From Ilumatobacteraceae bacterium (lineage in GTDB: Bacteria > Actinomycetota > Acidimicrobiia > Acidimicrobiales > Ilumatobacteraceae), in contig JALOLG010000060.1 in the NCBI GenBank assembly GCA_025456105.1, positions 1-7,553 of the forward strand: a stretch of DNA of 7,553 bases. The letters run 5' to 3'. Below are positions 1 through 6,779 of the stretch, one piece after another. Positions within the stretch are counted from its first letter, which is position 1. The number at the start of each line of letters is the position of its first letter. Position numbers and translations under genes: made by a program. The notes beneath the pieces are model-generated. The model was not told where the DNA came from. It made no database searches and saw only the letters and a program-made list of their open reading frames with translations.

Positions 1-1137
1 GCGTCCGCTCGCTCCCGTGGGGTTCTGCAGCACGAAGTCGGTGATCGAGAGCACCTGGCCGTCGGGCACTGGTGCGGCCGCGGCCGACTGCGTGGCGCCG
101 GGCGCGGCACCGACCTCGAGGCGGAAGTCGGTGGGCGTGCCGAGCGGGAACAGCTCCTCGGTGCCGCCCTCCACCGTGGTGGGCGGCGCCACCGTGGTGT
201 CGGGCACCAGGGTGGTGGTCGTGGTGGCCACGCCGGGCTCGGTGGTCTCGACCGCCGGCTCGGTGGTGGCCGGGGCGCCACCGCCACCTCCGCCGGCCGG
301 CGGGATGCCCGCTTCGTCGAGGCGCTGCTCGATCTCGGCCACGCTCGACTGGACCGCTGCCACCTCCTCGGCGGCGGAGTCGCGCGCCGTCGACTCGATC
401 GACGGCTTCAGCAGGGTCCACCAGAGGACGAGCAGCAGGATGAGCAGCGCGAGCAGCGCCAGCAGCGCCTTCCAGAACCACTTCGGCAGCTTCGGCTCCT
501 GGAGGAAGACGCCGTCGACGGCGATCGGCTCCTTGCCCTCCTCGTTGAGCACCACCTGGAAGGGCTTGCGGACCGGCTGGCCGCGCCAGAACGTCTCGTT
601 GGGCCGGACCACGACCTCGACGAAGCCGGCCTGGCCCGGCTCGACCGTGACCGACCCGGGCTTGACCTCGAAGCTCAGCAGCCCGTCGGGGTCGTACGGC
701 GCGATCGCCGGCGCCATCGTGGTGTTGCCGGTGTTGTCGATGGCGAGCTGGTGCTCGCCCTTGCGGCTGCCCGACGACATGCGCGGCATCAGCTCGGCGC
801 CGCGGCCGTCGAAGCCACCGACGTGGAGGGTGCCCTCCTCGACGTAGGAGCCCTCCGGATCCTCCTGCGAGCTCACCTTCACGGCGAAGGGGATCGCCCC
901 CGACTTCGCCGTGCTGTCGCGAGGCGCGCGGATGACGATCTCGACCGTCTCCTCGGCGCTCGGGAACAGCGAGAGCTGCGGTGGCTCGAACGAGAACCAC
1001 GCCGCGGCCTCACCGATGGGCTCGAACGTGAACTGGTCGACGACCGTGCCGGTGTTGCGCACGGTCATCCGCAGGCGGTCCTCGCCGCCGGGGGTGACCG
1101 AGACCTGGGACGACTCGAAGGACGCGCTGGCTCCCAT
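1..1137 (-). CDS. Single-pass membrane protein with tandem Ig-like (COG1470-type) domains, eCIS-associated; partial at C-terminus
   Basis: Reading the minus strand from ATG at 1137-1135 gives an open frame of 379 codons that runs off the left edge without a stop. Residues about 1-105 and 115-213 look like two beta-sandwich (Ig-like, COG1470 style) domains: alternating hydrophobic strands, motifs such as VRNTGTVVDQF, DNTGNT and VEPGQAGFVEV, and no Cys. There is no signal peptide. Residues 220-243 (WFWKALLALLALLILLLVLW onward) form one strong transmembrane helix, preceded by three lysines (K216, K219, K223), so the Ig domains are probably cytoplasmic. A short charged helix follows (about 246-278), then a Gly run and a Thr/Pro/Val-rich linker (about 279-330). 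A new folded region seems to begin near 331 (LSITDFVLQNPTGASG at the edge). Similar proteins near actinobacterial eCIS loci are often labelled 'hydrolytic protein', but I see no catalytic motif. It is divergent from the eCIS operon. Docking the particle at the membrane is an inference. Confidence 0.85.
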   Translation of the reverse strand, partial: MGASASFESSQVSVTPGGEDRLRMTVRNTGTVVDQFTFEPIGEAAAWFSFEPPQLSLFPSAEETVEIVIRAPRDSTAKSGAIPFAVKVSSQEDPEGSYVEEGTLHVGGFDGRGAELMPRMSSGSRKGEHQLAIDNTGNTTMAPAIAPYDPDGLLSFEVKPGSVTVEPGQAGFVEVVVRPNETFWRGQPVRKPFQVVLNEEGKEPIAVDGVFLQEPKLPKWFWKALLALLALLILLLVLWWTLLKPSIESTARDSAAEEVAAVQSSVAEIEQRLDEAGIPPAGGGGGGAPATTEPAVETTEPGVATTTTTLVPDTTVAPPTTVEGGTEELFPLGTPTDFRLEVGAAPGATQSAAAAPVPDGQVLSITDFVLQNPTGASGR

Positions 1138-1145
1138 GGGGCCAG

Positions 1146-1151
1146 ACACTA
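1146..1151 (-). promoter_or_regulatory. Possible -10 element of the membrane-protein gene (leaderless transcript)
   Basis: On the minus strand 1151-1146 reads TAGTGT, matching the actinobacterial TAnnnT -10 pattern. It ends 8 nt before the ATG at 1137, so transcription would start at or within a few bases of the start codon, giving a leaderless mRNA. No Shine-Dalgarno sequence precedes that ATG, which agrees. I see no convincing -35 hexamer at 17-18 bp, so this is a tentative call. Confidence 0.3.
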
Positions 1152-1189
1152 GGCACAACGGAGGGTCGCGCCGGACCAAACACGTTGCC

Positions 1190-1218
1190 CGTTGAGGCGG
1201 CGTTGAGCGCGCGTTGAG
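1190..1218 (+). promoter_or_regulatory. Three 11-bp-phased CGTTGAG direct repeats, likely operator
   Basis: The heptamer CGTTGAG occurs exactly at 1190-1196, 1201-1207 and 1212-1218, giving an 11-bp period, about one helical turn, so all three lie on the same DNA face. A partial copy, CGTTGCC, abuts at 1183-1189. The array sits between the divergent membrane-protein and regulator genes. Heptamers repeated every 11 bp are the known site architecture for winged-helix regulators such as the SARP, AfsR and PhoP proteins of actinobacteria. NarL/LuxR-type regulators usually bind inverted sites, so the binder need not be the product of the adjacent gene. The array ends 23 bp before the GTG at 1242. 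I see no good -10 between them. Confidence 0.55.
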
Positions 1219-1241
1219 GGCAGCCGTGTTGGCTCGATCGG

Positions 1242-1868
1242 GTGACCACTCGCATCTCCACCTTCGTGTACGGCGACGATCCGATCTCCCAGGCCGGCGT
1301 CGCCGCCCAGCTCCGAGGTCAACCCGACGTCGACGTCGTCGACGAGCGTCGGATCGACGACGCCGAGGTCGCGGTCGTCGTCGTCGAGGCGATCGACGAG
1401 CACGCCGCCCGCACCGTGCGGGCGGTGCAGCGCAACCAGTGCCCGCGGGTGGTGCTGGTGGCCACCCACCTCGACGACGCGGCCCTCCTGCTCGCCGTGG
1501 AGTGCGGGGCCTCGGCCGTGCTGCGGCGTCGTGAGGCGAACTCCGACACCCTCGTTCGCGCGGTCGTCTCGGCGGCACGCGGCGACGGCATGCTGGCCCC
1601 CGACCTGCTGGGTCGCCTCCTCCAGCAGATGAGCCACCTCCAGCGCGACGTGCTGGCGCCCCGCGGCCTCGGGCCGTCGGGGCTCTCCGACCGGGAGGTG
1701 CGGGTGCTGCGCCTCCTCGCCGACGGCTACGACACGTCGCACATCGCCGCCGAGATGGCCTACAGCGAGCGCACCATCAAGAACATCATCCGCGACGTCA
1801 CGACGCGGCTGAACCTGCGGAACCGCTCGCACGCGGTGGCGTACGCCGTCAAGGCCGGGCTGGTGTAG
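1242..1868 (+). CDS. LuxR/NarL-family response-regulator-like transcription factor with degenerate receiver
   Basis: A 208-residue protein. Residues about 3-115 have the length and alternating pattern of a receiver domain, including the acidic pair D12-D13 after the first strand. Residues 148-205 are a clear LuxR-type helix-turn-helix (LSDREVRVLRLLADGYDTSH, then the IAAEMAYSERTIKNII recognition region). The phosphorylation pocket looks altered. The strand that should end in the acceptor Asp reads VVVVE, placing Glu49 there. The Thr position reads Ala-Thr (74-75). The usual Lys is replaced by Arg (95-97). It may therefore act without phosphorylation. The GTG start at 1242 has no Shine-Dalgarno sequence, so a leaderless transcript is possible. 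The stop lies 2 nt before the DUF4255 gene, so the regulator is probably co-transcribed with the eCIS genes and may regulate them. No histidine kinase gene is visible in the window. Confidence 0.88.
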   Translation: MTTRISTFVYGDDPISQAGVAAQLRGQPDVDVVDERRIDDAEVAVVVVEAIDEHAARTVRAVQRNQCPRVVLVATHLDDAALLLAVECGASAVLRRREANSDTLVRAVVSAARGDGMLAPDLLGRLLQQMSHLQRDVLAPRGLGPSGLSDREVRVLRLLADGYDTSHIAAEMAYSERTIKNIIRDVTTRLNLRNRSHAVAYAVKAGLV

Positions 1869-1870
1869 CC

Positions 1871-2593
1871 ATGATCCACGACCTCGACTCATCGCTGCGT
1901 GCGCTCATCGAGCGCGACGTGCTCAGCGGGGGCGGCATCGAGATCAGCTTCGAGAGCCCCAACAAGGAGTGGGTGAGCAAGCTCACCGGGCCCACCATCG
2001 ACGTGTTCCTGTACGACATCCGCGAGGACCTGTCGCGCCGCGACGTCTTCTTCGAGGAGATCCGCGACGAGTCGGGGACGGTCGTCGAGCGCCGGCAGCC
2101 GCCGCGCCGGTTCCGGCTCGCCTACCTCCTCACCGCCTGGGCCAAGCGCCCGGAGGACGAGCACCGCATGCTCTCGTCGCTGCTCGGGTGCTTCATCCGC
2201 TCCGAGATGCTGCCCGAGGACGTGCTCGTCGGCTCGCTCGCCGACTGCGGCCGCCCGATCCTCACCCAGATCGCCATCGCGAACGACGAGGACGCCGCGT
2301 ACTCCCAGGTCTGGTCGGCGCTCGGCGGCGAGCTCAAGCCGGCGCTCAACCTGGCCGTCACGGCGCCGTTCGACGTCTCGCGGTCGGTGCCCGTGGGCCC
2401 GCCGGTCACCGAGGAGCCACGGATCACGGTCGGTCGGCCCGACTCCGACGAGACCGAGCAGCCGCGCCGGCGGCGCAAGGGCGCCGAGCCGCCGGCCGAG
2501 GCCGAGCTCGTGGCCGTCGACACGGTGCGCGGCGGCACCGAGGACGGCCCCGGCCGCGTCTTGCACGTCCGCCATCTCCCGCGCCGGCCATGA
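1871..2593 (+). CDS. DUF4255 / Pvc16-N family tail terminator (cap) protein of contractile injection system
   Basis: A 240-residue protein starting at ATG 1871, 2 nt after the regulator stop. The N-terminal 185 residues match the DUF4255 (Pvc16 N-terminal) pattern: an opening helix (MIHDLDSSLRALIERDVL), then ISFESPNKEW, TIDVFLYDIREDL, a variable loop, and RRFRLAYLLTAWAKRPEDEH followed by a helical segment with LLGCFIRSEMLPEDVL. In Afp and PVC particles this family (Afp16/Pvc16) forms the terminator that caps the distal end of the tube and sheath and fixes barrel length. The last 50 residues or so are charged and low in complexity (RRRRKG, EPPAEAE) and look disordered, which is common in actinobacterial members. 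It lies 10 nt upstream of the ATPase gene, and in the Afp and PVC clusters the ATPase and terminator are also neighbours. The family call is firm; the cap role is inferred from homologues. Confidence 0.9.
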   Translation: MIHDLDSSLRALIERDVLSGGGIEISFESPNKEWVSKLTGPTIDVFLYDIREDLSRRDVFFEEIRDESGTVVERRQPPRRFRLAYLLTAWAKRPEDEHRMLSSLLGCFIRSEMLPEDVLVGSLADCGRPILTQIAIANDEDAAYSQVWSALGGELKPALNLAVTAPFDVSRSVPVGPPVTEEPRITVGRPDSDETEQPRRRRKGAEPPAEAELVAVDTVRGGTEDGPGRVLHVRHLPRRP

Positions 2594-2603
2594 CGGGGGT
2601 CCC

Positions 2604-4736
2604 GTGAGCCCTGACGTCGAGCGCCGACAGGCGACGCTCGACCGTCTCGAGGTGCTGCACGGCGCGATCCGCGCTGCGGTGCGGGGCGAGCCGGGGAGCG
2701 ACCCGTTCCGCGGGCTGTACGTCTCGCGCGACCATGCCGCCGAGCTGGCCGAGGCGGGTCGGTCGGCGCCCGTGCTGGACGCTCCGTCGGTGATCCCGGC
2801 GCCGCTCGCCGAGCTGGCCCGTCGAGCCGGCATCGATGCCGTCGAGGTCGACGTGCTGCTCCTCGCAGCTGCACCCGACCTCGATCCGCGCTACGAGCAG
2901 CTCTACGGCTTCTTGCACGACGACGTCACGCGTCGGCGGCTCTCGATCGGCCTCGCGCTGCGGCTCACCGGCTCCGACGTGACCGATCCCGTCGGCCGGC
3001 GCCGCTTCGACCCGGAGGCACCGCTGCGGCGGCATCGCCTCGTCGAGGTCGACGACGGCGACCGTCCCTTCGCGACGCGCGCGATGCGGGTGCCCGACCG
3101 GGTCGTGGCCGCGCTCTTGGGCGACGACGCGCCCGCGCACCCCGACCTCCGTGTGATCGACACCGTCGACGTCGAGGGCTCCGACTGGGTCGATGCGCTC
3201 GCGACGTCGATCGCGGCAGGCGTCCCGCTCGTGCACGTGGCCGACCGGCCCGAGGGCACGGCCGCGGCGCTCGCCGCGTCCGCGATCGTGTCGGCCGTCG
3301 GTCGGGTCGTCGTCGCCGAGCTGGGTCGTGACGCGAGCGGCCACGCTGCGCTGGTCGCCGAGGCCGTGCGCGAGGCGATGCTGGCCGATGCCGGTCTCGT
3401 GATCGGTCCGGCCGAGCACCTCGTCGCCGTCGACGCACGCCTGCTCGACCGCCTCGCCGACCTGCACCTGCCCGTCGTCGTGGTGGGCCGGCGGCGATGG
3501 GACCCCGACTGGGCCCGTCGTGTGCCGCTCACCCTGCAGGCACCGGCGCTCGAGGAGCACCAGCGAGCCGCGCGGTGGCGCCGTGCGCTCGGACCCTCGG
3601 AGCTCGGCGCGTCCGAGCTCGACCCCGCCGCGGTCACCGCCGCGTTCCGACTCGGCCCCGAGCGCATCGACCGTGCGGCGAGCGCAGCGGCGCTCGCTGC
3701 GCGCCACCGTCGCGAGCCGCTCGGCGCCGACGACCTCCACGTCGGTGCCCGGCTGCAGAACTCGGCCGGGCTGCAGCGACTCGCGCAGCGCATCGAGCCC
3801 AGCGCACGCTGGTCCGACGTGGTGCTCCCCCCGATGGTGCTGGCGTCGCTGCACGAGCTGGCCGCGCGGGTGCAGCACCGCCCGGTGGTGCTCGACGACT
3901 GGGGCATGCGCCGCGGCGGTGGGCGCGGCGACGGCATCACCGCCCTGTTCGCGGGGCCGAGCGGCACCGGCAAGACCCTGTGCGCCGAGGTGGTGGCGGG
4001 CGAGCTCGGCCTCGACCTCCACACCGTCGACCTCGCGACGGTCGTCGACAAGTACATCGGCGAGACCGAGAAGAACCTCGACCGCATCTTCGACGAGGCC
4101 GAGCAGGTGAACACGGTGCTCTTCTTCGACGAGGCCGACGCGCTCTTCGGCAAGCGCAGCGAGGTGAAGGACGCACGCGACCGCTACGCCAACGTCGAGG
4201 TCGCCTACCTGCTGCAGCGGATGGAGCGCTTCGACGGCCTCGCGGTGCTCGCCACCAACCTGCGCCTCAACATGGACGACGCGTTCGCTCGCCGGCTCGA
4301 TCTCGTCATCGACTTCCCGCAGCCCGAGGCGCCGGAGCGCCTGCGGCTGTGGCGCCACCTCATCGGGCCGAAGGTGCCGCTCGACCACACCGTCGACCTC
4401 GAGTTCCTCGCCGATGCCTTCGACCTCGCAGGCGGCAACATCCGCAACGTCGCGGTCACCGCTGCGTACCTGGCCGCCGACGCCGGCCGTGCCGTCTCGA
4501 TGGTCGACCTCGTCCGGGGCGTCGCGCGCGAGTACCGCAAGCTCGGCCGGCTGTGCCTGCCCCACGAGTTCGGACCGTGGCACTCGGCCCTCGACGAGAG
4601 CGACCGGCTGCCCGACGAGGCAGCCACGGCTTCGTTGCCCGAAGGGGAAGCCACGGCTTCCCACGTGACGGGCCGAGCGGCGGCGACCGCCCCGGCCCGC
4701 CCGGGCAACGATCACGACGACCAGGTGTCGACATAG
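2604..4736 (+). CDS. AAA+ ATPase of eCIS (Afp15/Pvc15-like)
   Basis: A 710-residue protein. The C-terminal AAA+ module (about 400-650) has Walker A GPSGTGKT at 451-458 (Lys457), Walker B VLFFDEAD at 505-512 (Asp509, Glu510), sensor-1 Asn552 in ATN, and an arginine-finger pair R563-R564 in AFARRLD. The conserved stretch GKRSEVKDARDRYANVE follows Walker B and is typical of eCIS and related AAA+ proteins. The N-terminal 400 residues are Arg/Ala/Asp-rich without clear motifs and resemble the family's long N-terminal region. Afp15/Pvc15 homologues are conserved in nearly all eCIS loci and are thought to act in assembly or remodelling; the substrate here is unknown. The tail (about 668-710) is low in complexity and holds the repeated block ATAS-LPEGE-ATAS. 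The GTG start at 2604 follows a G-rich stretch. An ATG at 2590 closes after five codons and was excluded. Confidence 0.92.
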   Translation: MSPDVERRQATLDRLEVLHGAIRAAVRGEPGSDPFRGLYVSRDHAAELAEAGRSAPVLDAPSVIPAPLAELARRAGIDAVEVDVLLLAAAPDLDPRYEQLYGFLHDDVTRRRLSIGLALRLTGSDVTDPVGRRRFDPEAPLRRHRLVEVDDGDRPFATRAMRVPDRVVAALLGDDAPAHPDLRVIDTVDVEGSDWVDALATSIAAGVPLVHVADRPEGTAAALAASAIVSAVGRVVVAELGRDASGHAALVAEAVREAMLADAGLVIGPAEHLVAVDARLLDRLADLHLPVVVVGRRRWDPDWARRVPLTLQAPALEEHQRAARWRRALGPSELGASELDPAAVTAAFRLGPERIDRAASAAALAARHRREPLGADDLHVGARLQNSAGLQRLAQRIEPSARWSDVVLPPMVLASLHELAARVQHRPVVLDDWGMRRGGGRGDGITALFAGPSGTGKTLCAEVVAGELGLDLHTVDLATVVDKYIGETEKNLDRIFDEAEQVNTVLFFDEADALFGKRSEVKDARDRYANVEVAYLLQRMERFDGLAVLATNLRLNMDDAFARRLDLVIDFPQPEAPERLRLWRHLIGPKVPLDHTVDLEFLADAFDLAGGNIRNVAVTAAYLAADAGRAVSMVDLVRGVAREYRKLGRLCLPHEFGPWHSALDESDRLPDEAATASLPEGEATASHVTGRAAATAPARPGNDHDDQVST
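4623..4662 (+). repeat. 27-bp-spaced direct repeat containing a perfect inverted repeat, within the ATPase 3' end
   Basis: GCCACGGCTTC occurs at 4623-4633 and again at 4650-4660, nine codons apart, encoding the duplicated ATAS in the ATPase tail. The second copy sits in a perfect palindrome, GGGAAGCC-AC-GGCTTCCC (4645-4662), which as RNA gives a 7-bp stem with a CACG tetraloop. It ends 83 nt before the sheath ATG. No U-tract follows, so it is not an intrinsic terminator. It could be neutral, or it could act on mRNA stability before the highly expressed sheath gene. Confidence 0.4.
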
Positions 4737-4740
4737 GAGG
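4735..4740 (+). promoter_or_regulatory. Strong Shine-Dalgarno of the sheath gene
   Basis: AGGAGG at 4735-4740 is a full match to the anti-Shine-Dalgarno core, overlaps the TAG stop of the ATPase gene, and lies 5 nt before the sheath ATG. It is the best ribosome site in the operon apart from the one before the tube gene, matching the need for many sheath copies per particle. Confidence 0.8.
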
Positions 4741-4745
4741 AAGCA

Positions 4746-6302
4746 ATGCCCCAGTACCTCTCACCAGGGGTCTACGTGGAAGAGGTCGAGGCGGGTTCCC
4801 GCCCGATCGAAGGTGTGGCCACCTCGGTGGCCGCGTTCGTGGGACTCGCCAAGTCGGGCCCCGTGAACACGCCCACGCTCGTGACCAACTGGACCCAGTT
4901 CACGCAGACGTTCGGCGACTACATGGAGGGCTCGTACCTCGCCCACTCGGTGTACGGCTTCTTCAACAACGGTGGCGGGTCGGCCTACATCGTGCGCGTC
5001 GGCGCCGACGGTGACGGTGACGGGGGTGGGCCGCAGCAGGCCGCCGCTCGGGCCGAGCTGCCGGCCGGCGACGAGCCGTCGGGGTACACGGTGCGCGCCA
5101 AGGAGCTCGGCGCCGGCGGCAACGGCCTGCGGGTCGAGGTGCAGGACGCGTCGGAGGGCGGCGAGGGTGGCGACACCTTCAAGCTGGTCGTGAAGCGCGG
5201 CGACCAGGAGCTCGAGTCGTTCGACAACCTCACCACGGGCAAGGGCCGCCAGAACGCGGTGACCGTGGTGAACGCGCAGTCGCAGCTGGTGCAGCTCGAG
5301 GAGACGACGGCACGCGGGCAGGTCGCCCGTCGGCCACCGTCGGGCACCACGATGGATCTCAGCGGTGGCGGCGAGGTCGCCGCGCTGCCGGCGCGCATCG
5401 GCGCGGAGGACTACGTGGGCGACGCCGCCCAGCGCACCGGCTTCGCCGGCCTCGAGGCGGTCGAGGAGATCACGATGCTGTCGGTGCCCGACCTCATGGC
5501 GGCGTACCAGCAGGGGCTCATCGACCTCGAGGGCGTGCAGGCCGTGCAGACGGCCATGATCAGCCACTGCGAGCTCATGGGCGACCGCCTCGCCATCCTC
5601 GATCCGCCTCCCGGCCTCAACGCCCAGCAGGTCAAGGAGTGGCGCGTCGAGAAGGCCGGCTACGACTCGAAGCAGGCCGCGCTCTACTGGCCGTGGGTCA
5701 AGGTGCTCGACCCCTCGTCGGGGCAGAACGTCTTCGTGCCGCCGTCGGGCCACATGGCCGGCATCTGGTCGCGCAGCGACGCCACGCGCGGTGTGCACAA
5801 GGCACCCGCCAACGAGGTGGTGCGCGGCGCCCTGGCGATCGAGACCAACATCACCCGCGCCGAGCACGACCTGCTCAACCCCAACGGCGTCAACGCGATC
5901 CGGGCGTTCCCCGGCCGTGGCATCCGGGTGTGGGGTGCTCGCACGCTGTCGTCCGATCCGGCCTGGCGCTACATCAACGTCCGGCGGCTCTTCAACTTCA
6001 TCGAGGAGTCGATCATGAACGGCACCCAGTGGGTGGTGTTCGAGCCGAACGACTTCGACCTGTGGCAGCGGATCCGTCGCACCATCTCGGCGTTCCTCGT
6101 GATGCAGTGGCGCGACGGTGCGCTCTTCGGCCAGACCCCGGCCGAGGCGTTCTACGTGAAGTGCGACTCCGAGACCAACCCGGCCGAGGCGATCGACGCC
6201 GGGCAGGTCACCTGCGAGATCGGCATCGCCCCGGTGAAGCCGGCCGAGTTCGTCATCTTCCGTCTCGCCCAGTTCTCGGGCGGCACGGCCATCAGCGAGT
6301 GA
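4746..6302 (+). CDS. Contractile tail sheath protein (phage sheath family, eCIS)
   Basis: A 518-residue phage tail sheath protein. The N-terminus has the hallmark YLSPGVYVEEVEAGSRPIEG followed by VATSVAAFVG (residues 4-33), which forms the interlocking arm of sheath subunits. The C-terminal core contains GRGIRVWGART (390-400), the segment with YINVRRLFNFIEESI, and a terminal CEIGIAPVKPAEFVIFR-type strand that donates to neighbours. Between residues about 88 and 215 is an insertion starting with an Asp/Gly-rich linker (GADGDGDGGG), probably a surface-exposed domain on the outside of the barrel. Sheath subunits stack as hexameric rings around the tube and contract to drive it through a target membrane. 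It is preceded by a strong AGGAGG site and followed directly by the tube gene. Only one sheath gene is visible, whereas Afp and PVC carry three; others could lie beyond the window. Confidence 0.96.
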   Translation: MPQYLSPGVYVEEVEAGSRPIEGVATSVAAFVGLAKSGPVNTPTLVTNWTQFTQTFGDYMEGSYLAHSVYGFFNNGGGSAYIVRVGADGDGDGGGPQQAAARAELPAGDEPSGYTVRAKELGAGGNGLRVEVQDASEGGEGGDTFKLVVKRGDQELESFDNLTTGKGRQNAVTVVNAQSQLVQLEETTARGQVARRPPSGTTMDLSGGGEVAALPARIGAEDYVGDAAQRTGFAGLEAVEEITMLSVPDLMAAYQQGLIDLEGVQAVQTAMISHCELMGDRLAILDPPPGLNAQQVKEWRVEKAGYDSKQAALYWPWVKVLDPSSGQNVFVPPSGHMAGIWSRSDATRGVHKAPANEVVRGALAIETNITRAEHDLLNPNGVNAIRAFPGRGIRVWGARTLSSDPAWRYINVRRLFNFIEESIMNGTQWVVFEPNDFDLWQRIRRTISAFLVMQWRDGALFGQTPAEAFYVKCDSETNPAEAIDAGQVTCEIGIAPVKPAEFVIFRLAQFSGGTAISE

Positions 6303-6322
6303 CCCGCACGGACCAGGACTGA

Positions 6323-6330
6323 AAGGAAGG
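6323..6330 (+). promoter_or_regulatory. Shine-Dalgarno region of the tube gene
   Basis: The 35-nt gap between sheath and tube ends with AAGGAAGG (6323-6330), 7 nt before the ATG at 6338. This purine-rich site is consistent with strong expression of the inner tube. The rest of the gap shows no hairpin or promoter. Confidence 0.6.
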
Positions 6331-6337
6331 ACACGAC

Positions 6338-6778
6338 ATGCCCATCGGTGAAGACGCCATCGCCGGCTACACGTTCAAGATCGAGATCGACGGCCAGGTG
6401 ATCGCGCAGTTCAAGGAGGTCAGCGGCCTCTCGTCGGAGGTCGGCGTGATCGAGCATCGCGAGAACAACCTCTCCGGCAAGGAGGTCATCAAGAAGCTCC
6501 CCGGCCAGAAGAAGTGGGGCGACATCACCTTGAAGCGCGGCAAGACCGACAACAAGGTGATCTGGGAGTGGCACAAGCTGGTCATGGAGGGCAAGATCGA
6601 CGAGGCCCGCAAGAACGGCTCGATCGTGCTGTACGACTACGCGATGGGCGAGATGGCCCGGTACAACTTCGTCAACGCGTGGCCGTCGAAGGCCTCCATC
6701 GGCAGCTTGCAGGCGGGTGGCACCGACGTCCTCATGGAAGAGGTGACCCTCGTCCACGAGGGCATCGAGCTGGCCTGA
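6338..6778 (+). CDS. Tail tube protein (T4 gp19-like / Afp1-Pvc1 family)
   Basis: A 146-residue inner tube protein. It begins with MPIGEDAIAGYTFKIEIDGQ, continues through FKEVSGLSSEVGVIEHREN, then LPGQKKWGDITLKRG, then WEWHKLVMEGK, and ends in a strand region with VLMEEVTLVHEGIEL. These are the standard blocks of the phage tail tube (T4 gp19-like, Hcp-fold) family, and the length is typical. The protein stacks as hexameric rings inside the sheath and forms the lumen that carries effectors. Afp and PVC also place tube genes next to sheath genes. Its base composition is less extreme and richer in AAG and AAC codons than its neighbours, as expected for a highly expressed structural gene. The following gene starts 1 nt after its stop. 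Confidence 0.95.
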   Translation: MPIGEDAIAGYTFKIEIDGQVIAQFKEVSGLSSEVGVIEHRENNLSGKEVIKKLPGQKKWGDITLKRGKTDNKVIWEWHKLVMEGKIDEARKNGSIVLYDYAMGEMARYNFVNAWPSKASIGSLQAGGTDVLMEEVTLVHEGIELA

Positions 6779-6779
6779 C

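Noticed and set aside
17..847. 276-codon open frame on the plus strand across the left region
   Set aside because: The product is Ser/Pro/Val low-complexity sequence. The minus-strand frame gives Ig-like domains and a proper membrane helix over the same bases.
1227..1239. -10 element for the regulator gene downstream of the 11-bp repeats
   Set aside because: The hexamers at suitable spacing (TGTTGG, TCGATC) match the TAnnnT pattern poorly, so I did not call a promoter.
2590..2607. ATG overlapping the stop of the DUF4255 gene (ATGA) as start of the ATPase
   Set aside because: This frame meets TGA after five codons. The ATPase frame opens from GTG at 2604.
1889..2833. 314-codon minus-strand frame opposite the DUF4255 gene
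   Set aside because: It is an antisense artefact of GC-rich codons. The plus-strand product matches DUF4255.
4645..4662. Palindrome as a transcription terminator before the sheath gene
   Set aside because: It lies inside the ATPase coding region, has no U-tract after it, and termination here would cut off the main structural genes.
2424..4715. 763-codon open frame on the minus strand opposite the ATPase gene
   Set aside because: It is an antisense shadow in high-GC DNA. The plus strand encodes a complete AAA+ protein with intact motifs, while the antisense product is His/Arg/Val-rich with no recognisable domain.
3497..5014. Long plus-strand frame crossing the ATPase and sheath junction
   Set aside because: It is Arg/Ala/Gly-rich, an out-of-frame reading that crosses the junction of two certain genes and ignores the strong ribosome site at 4735.
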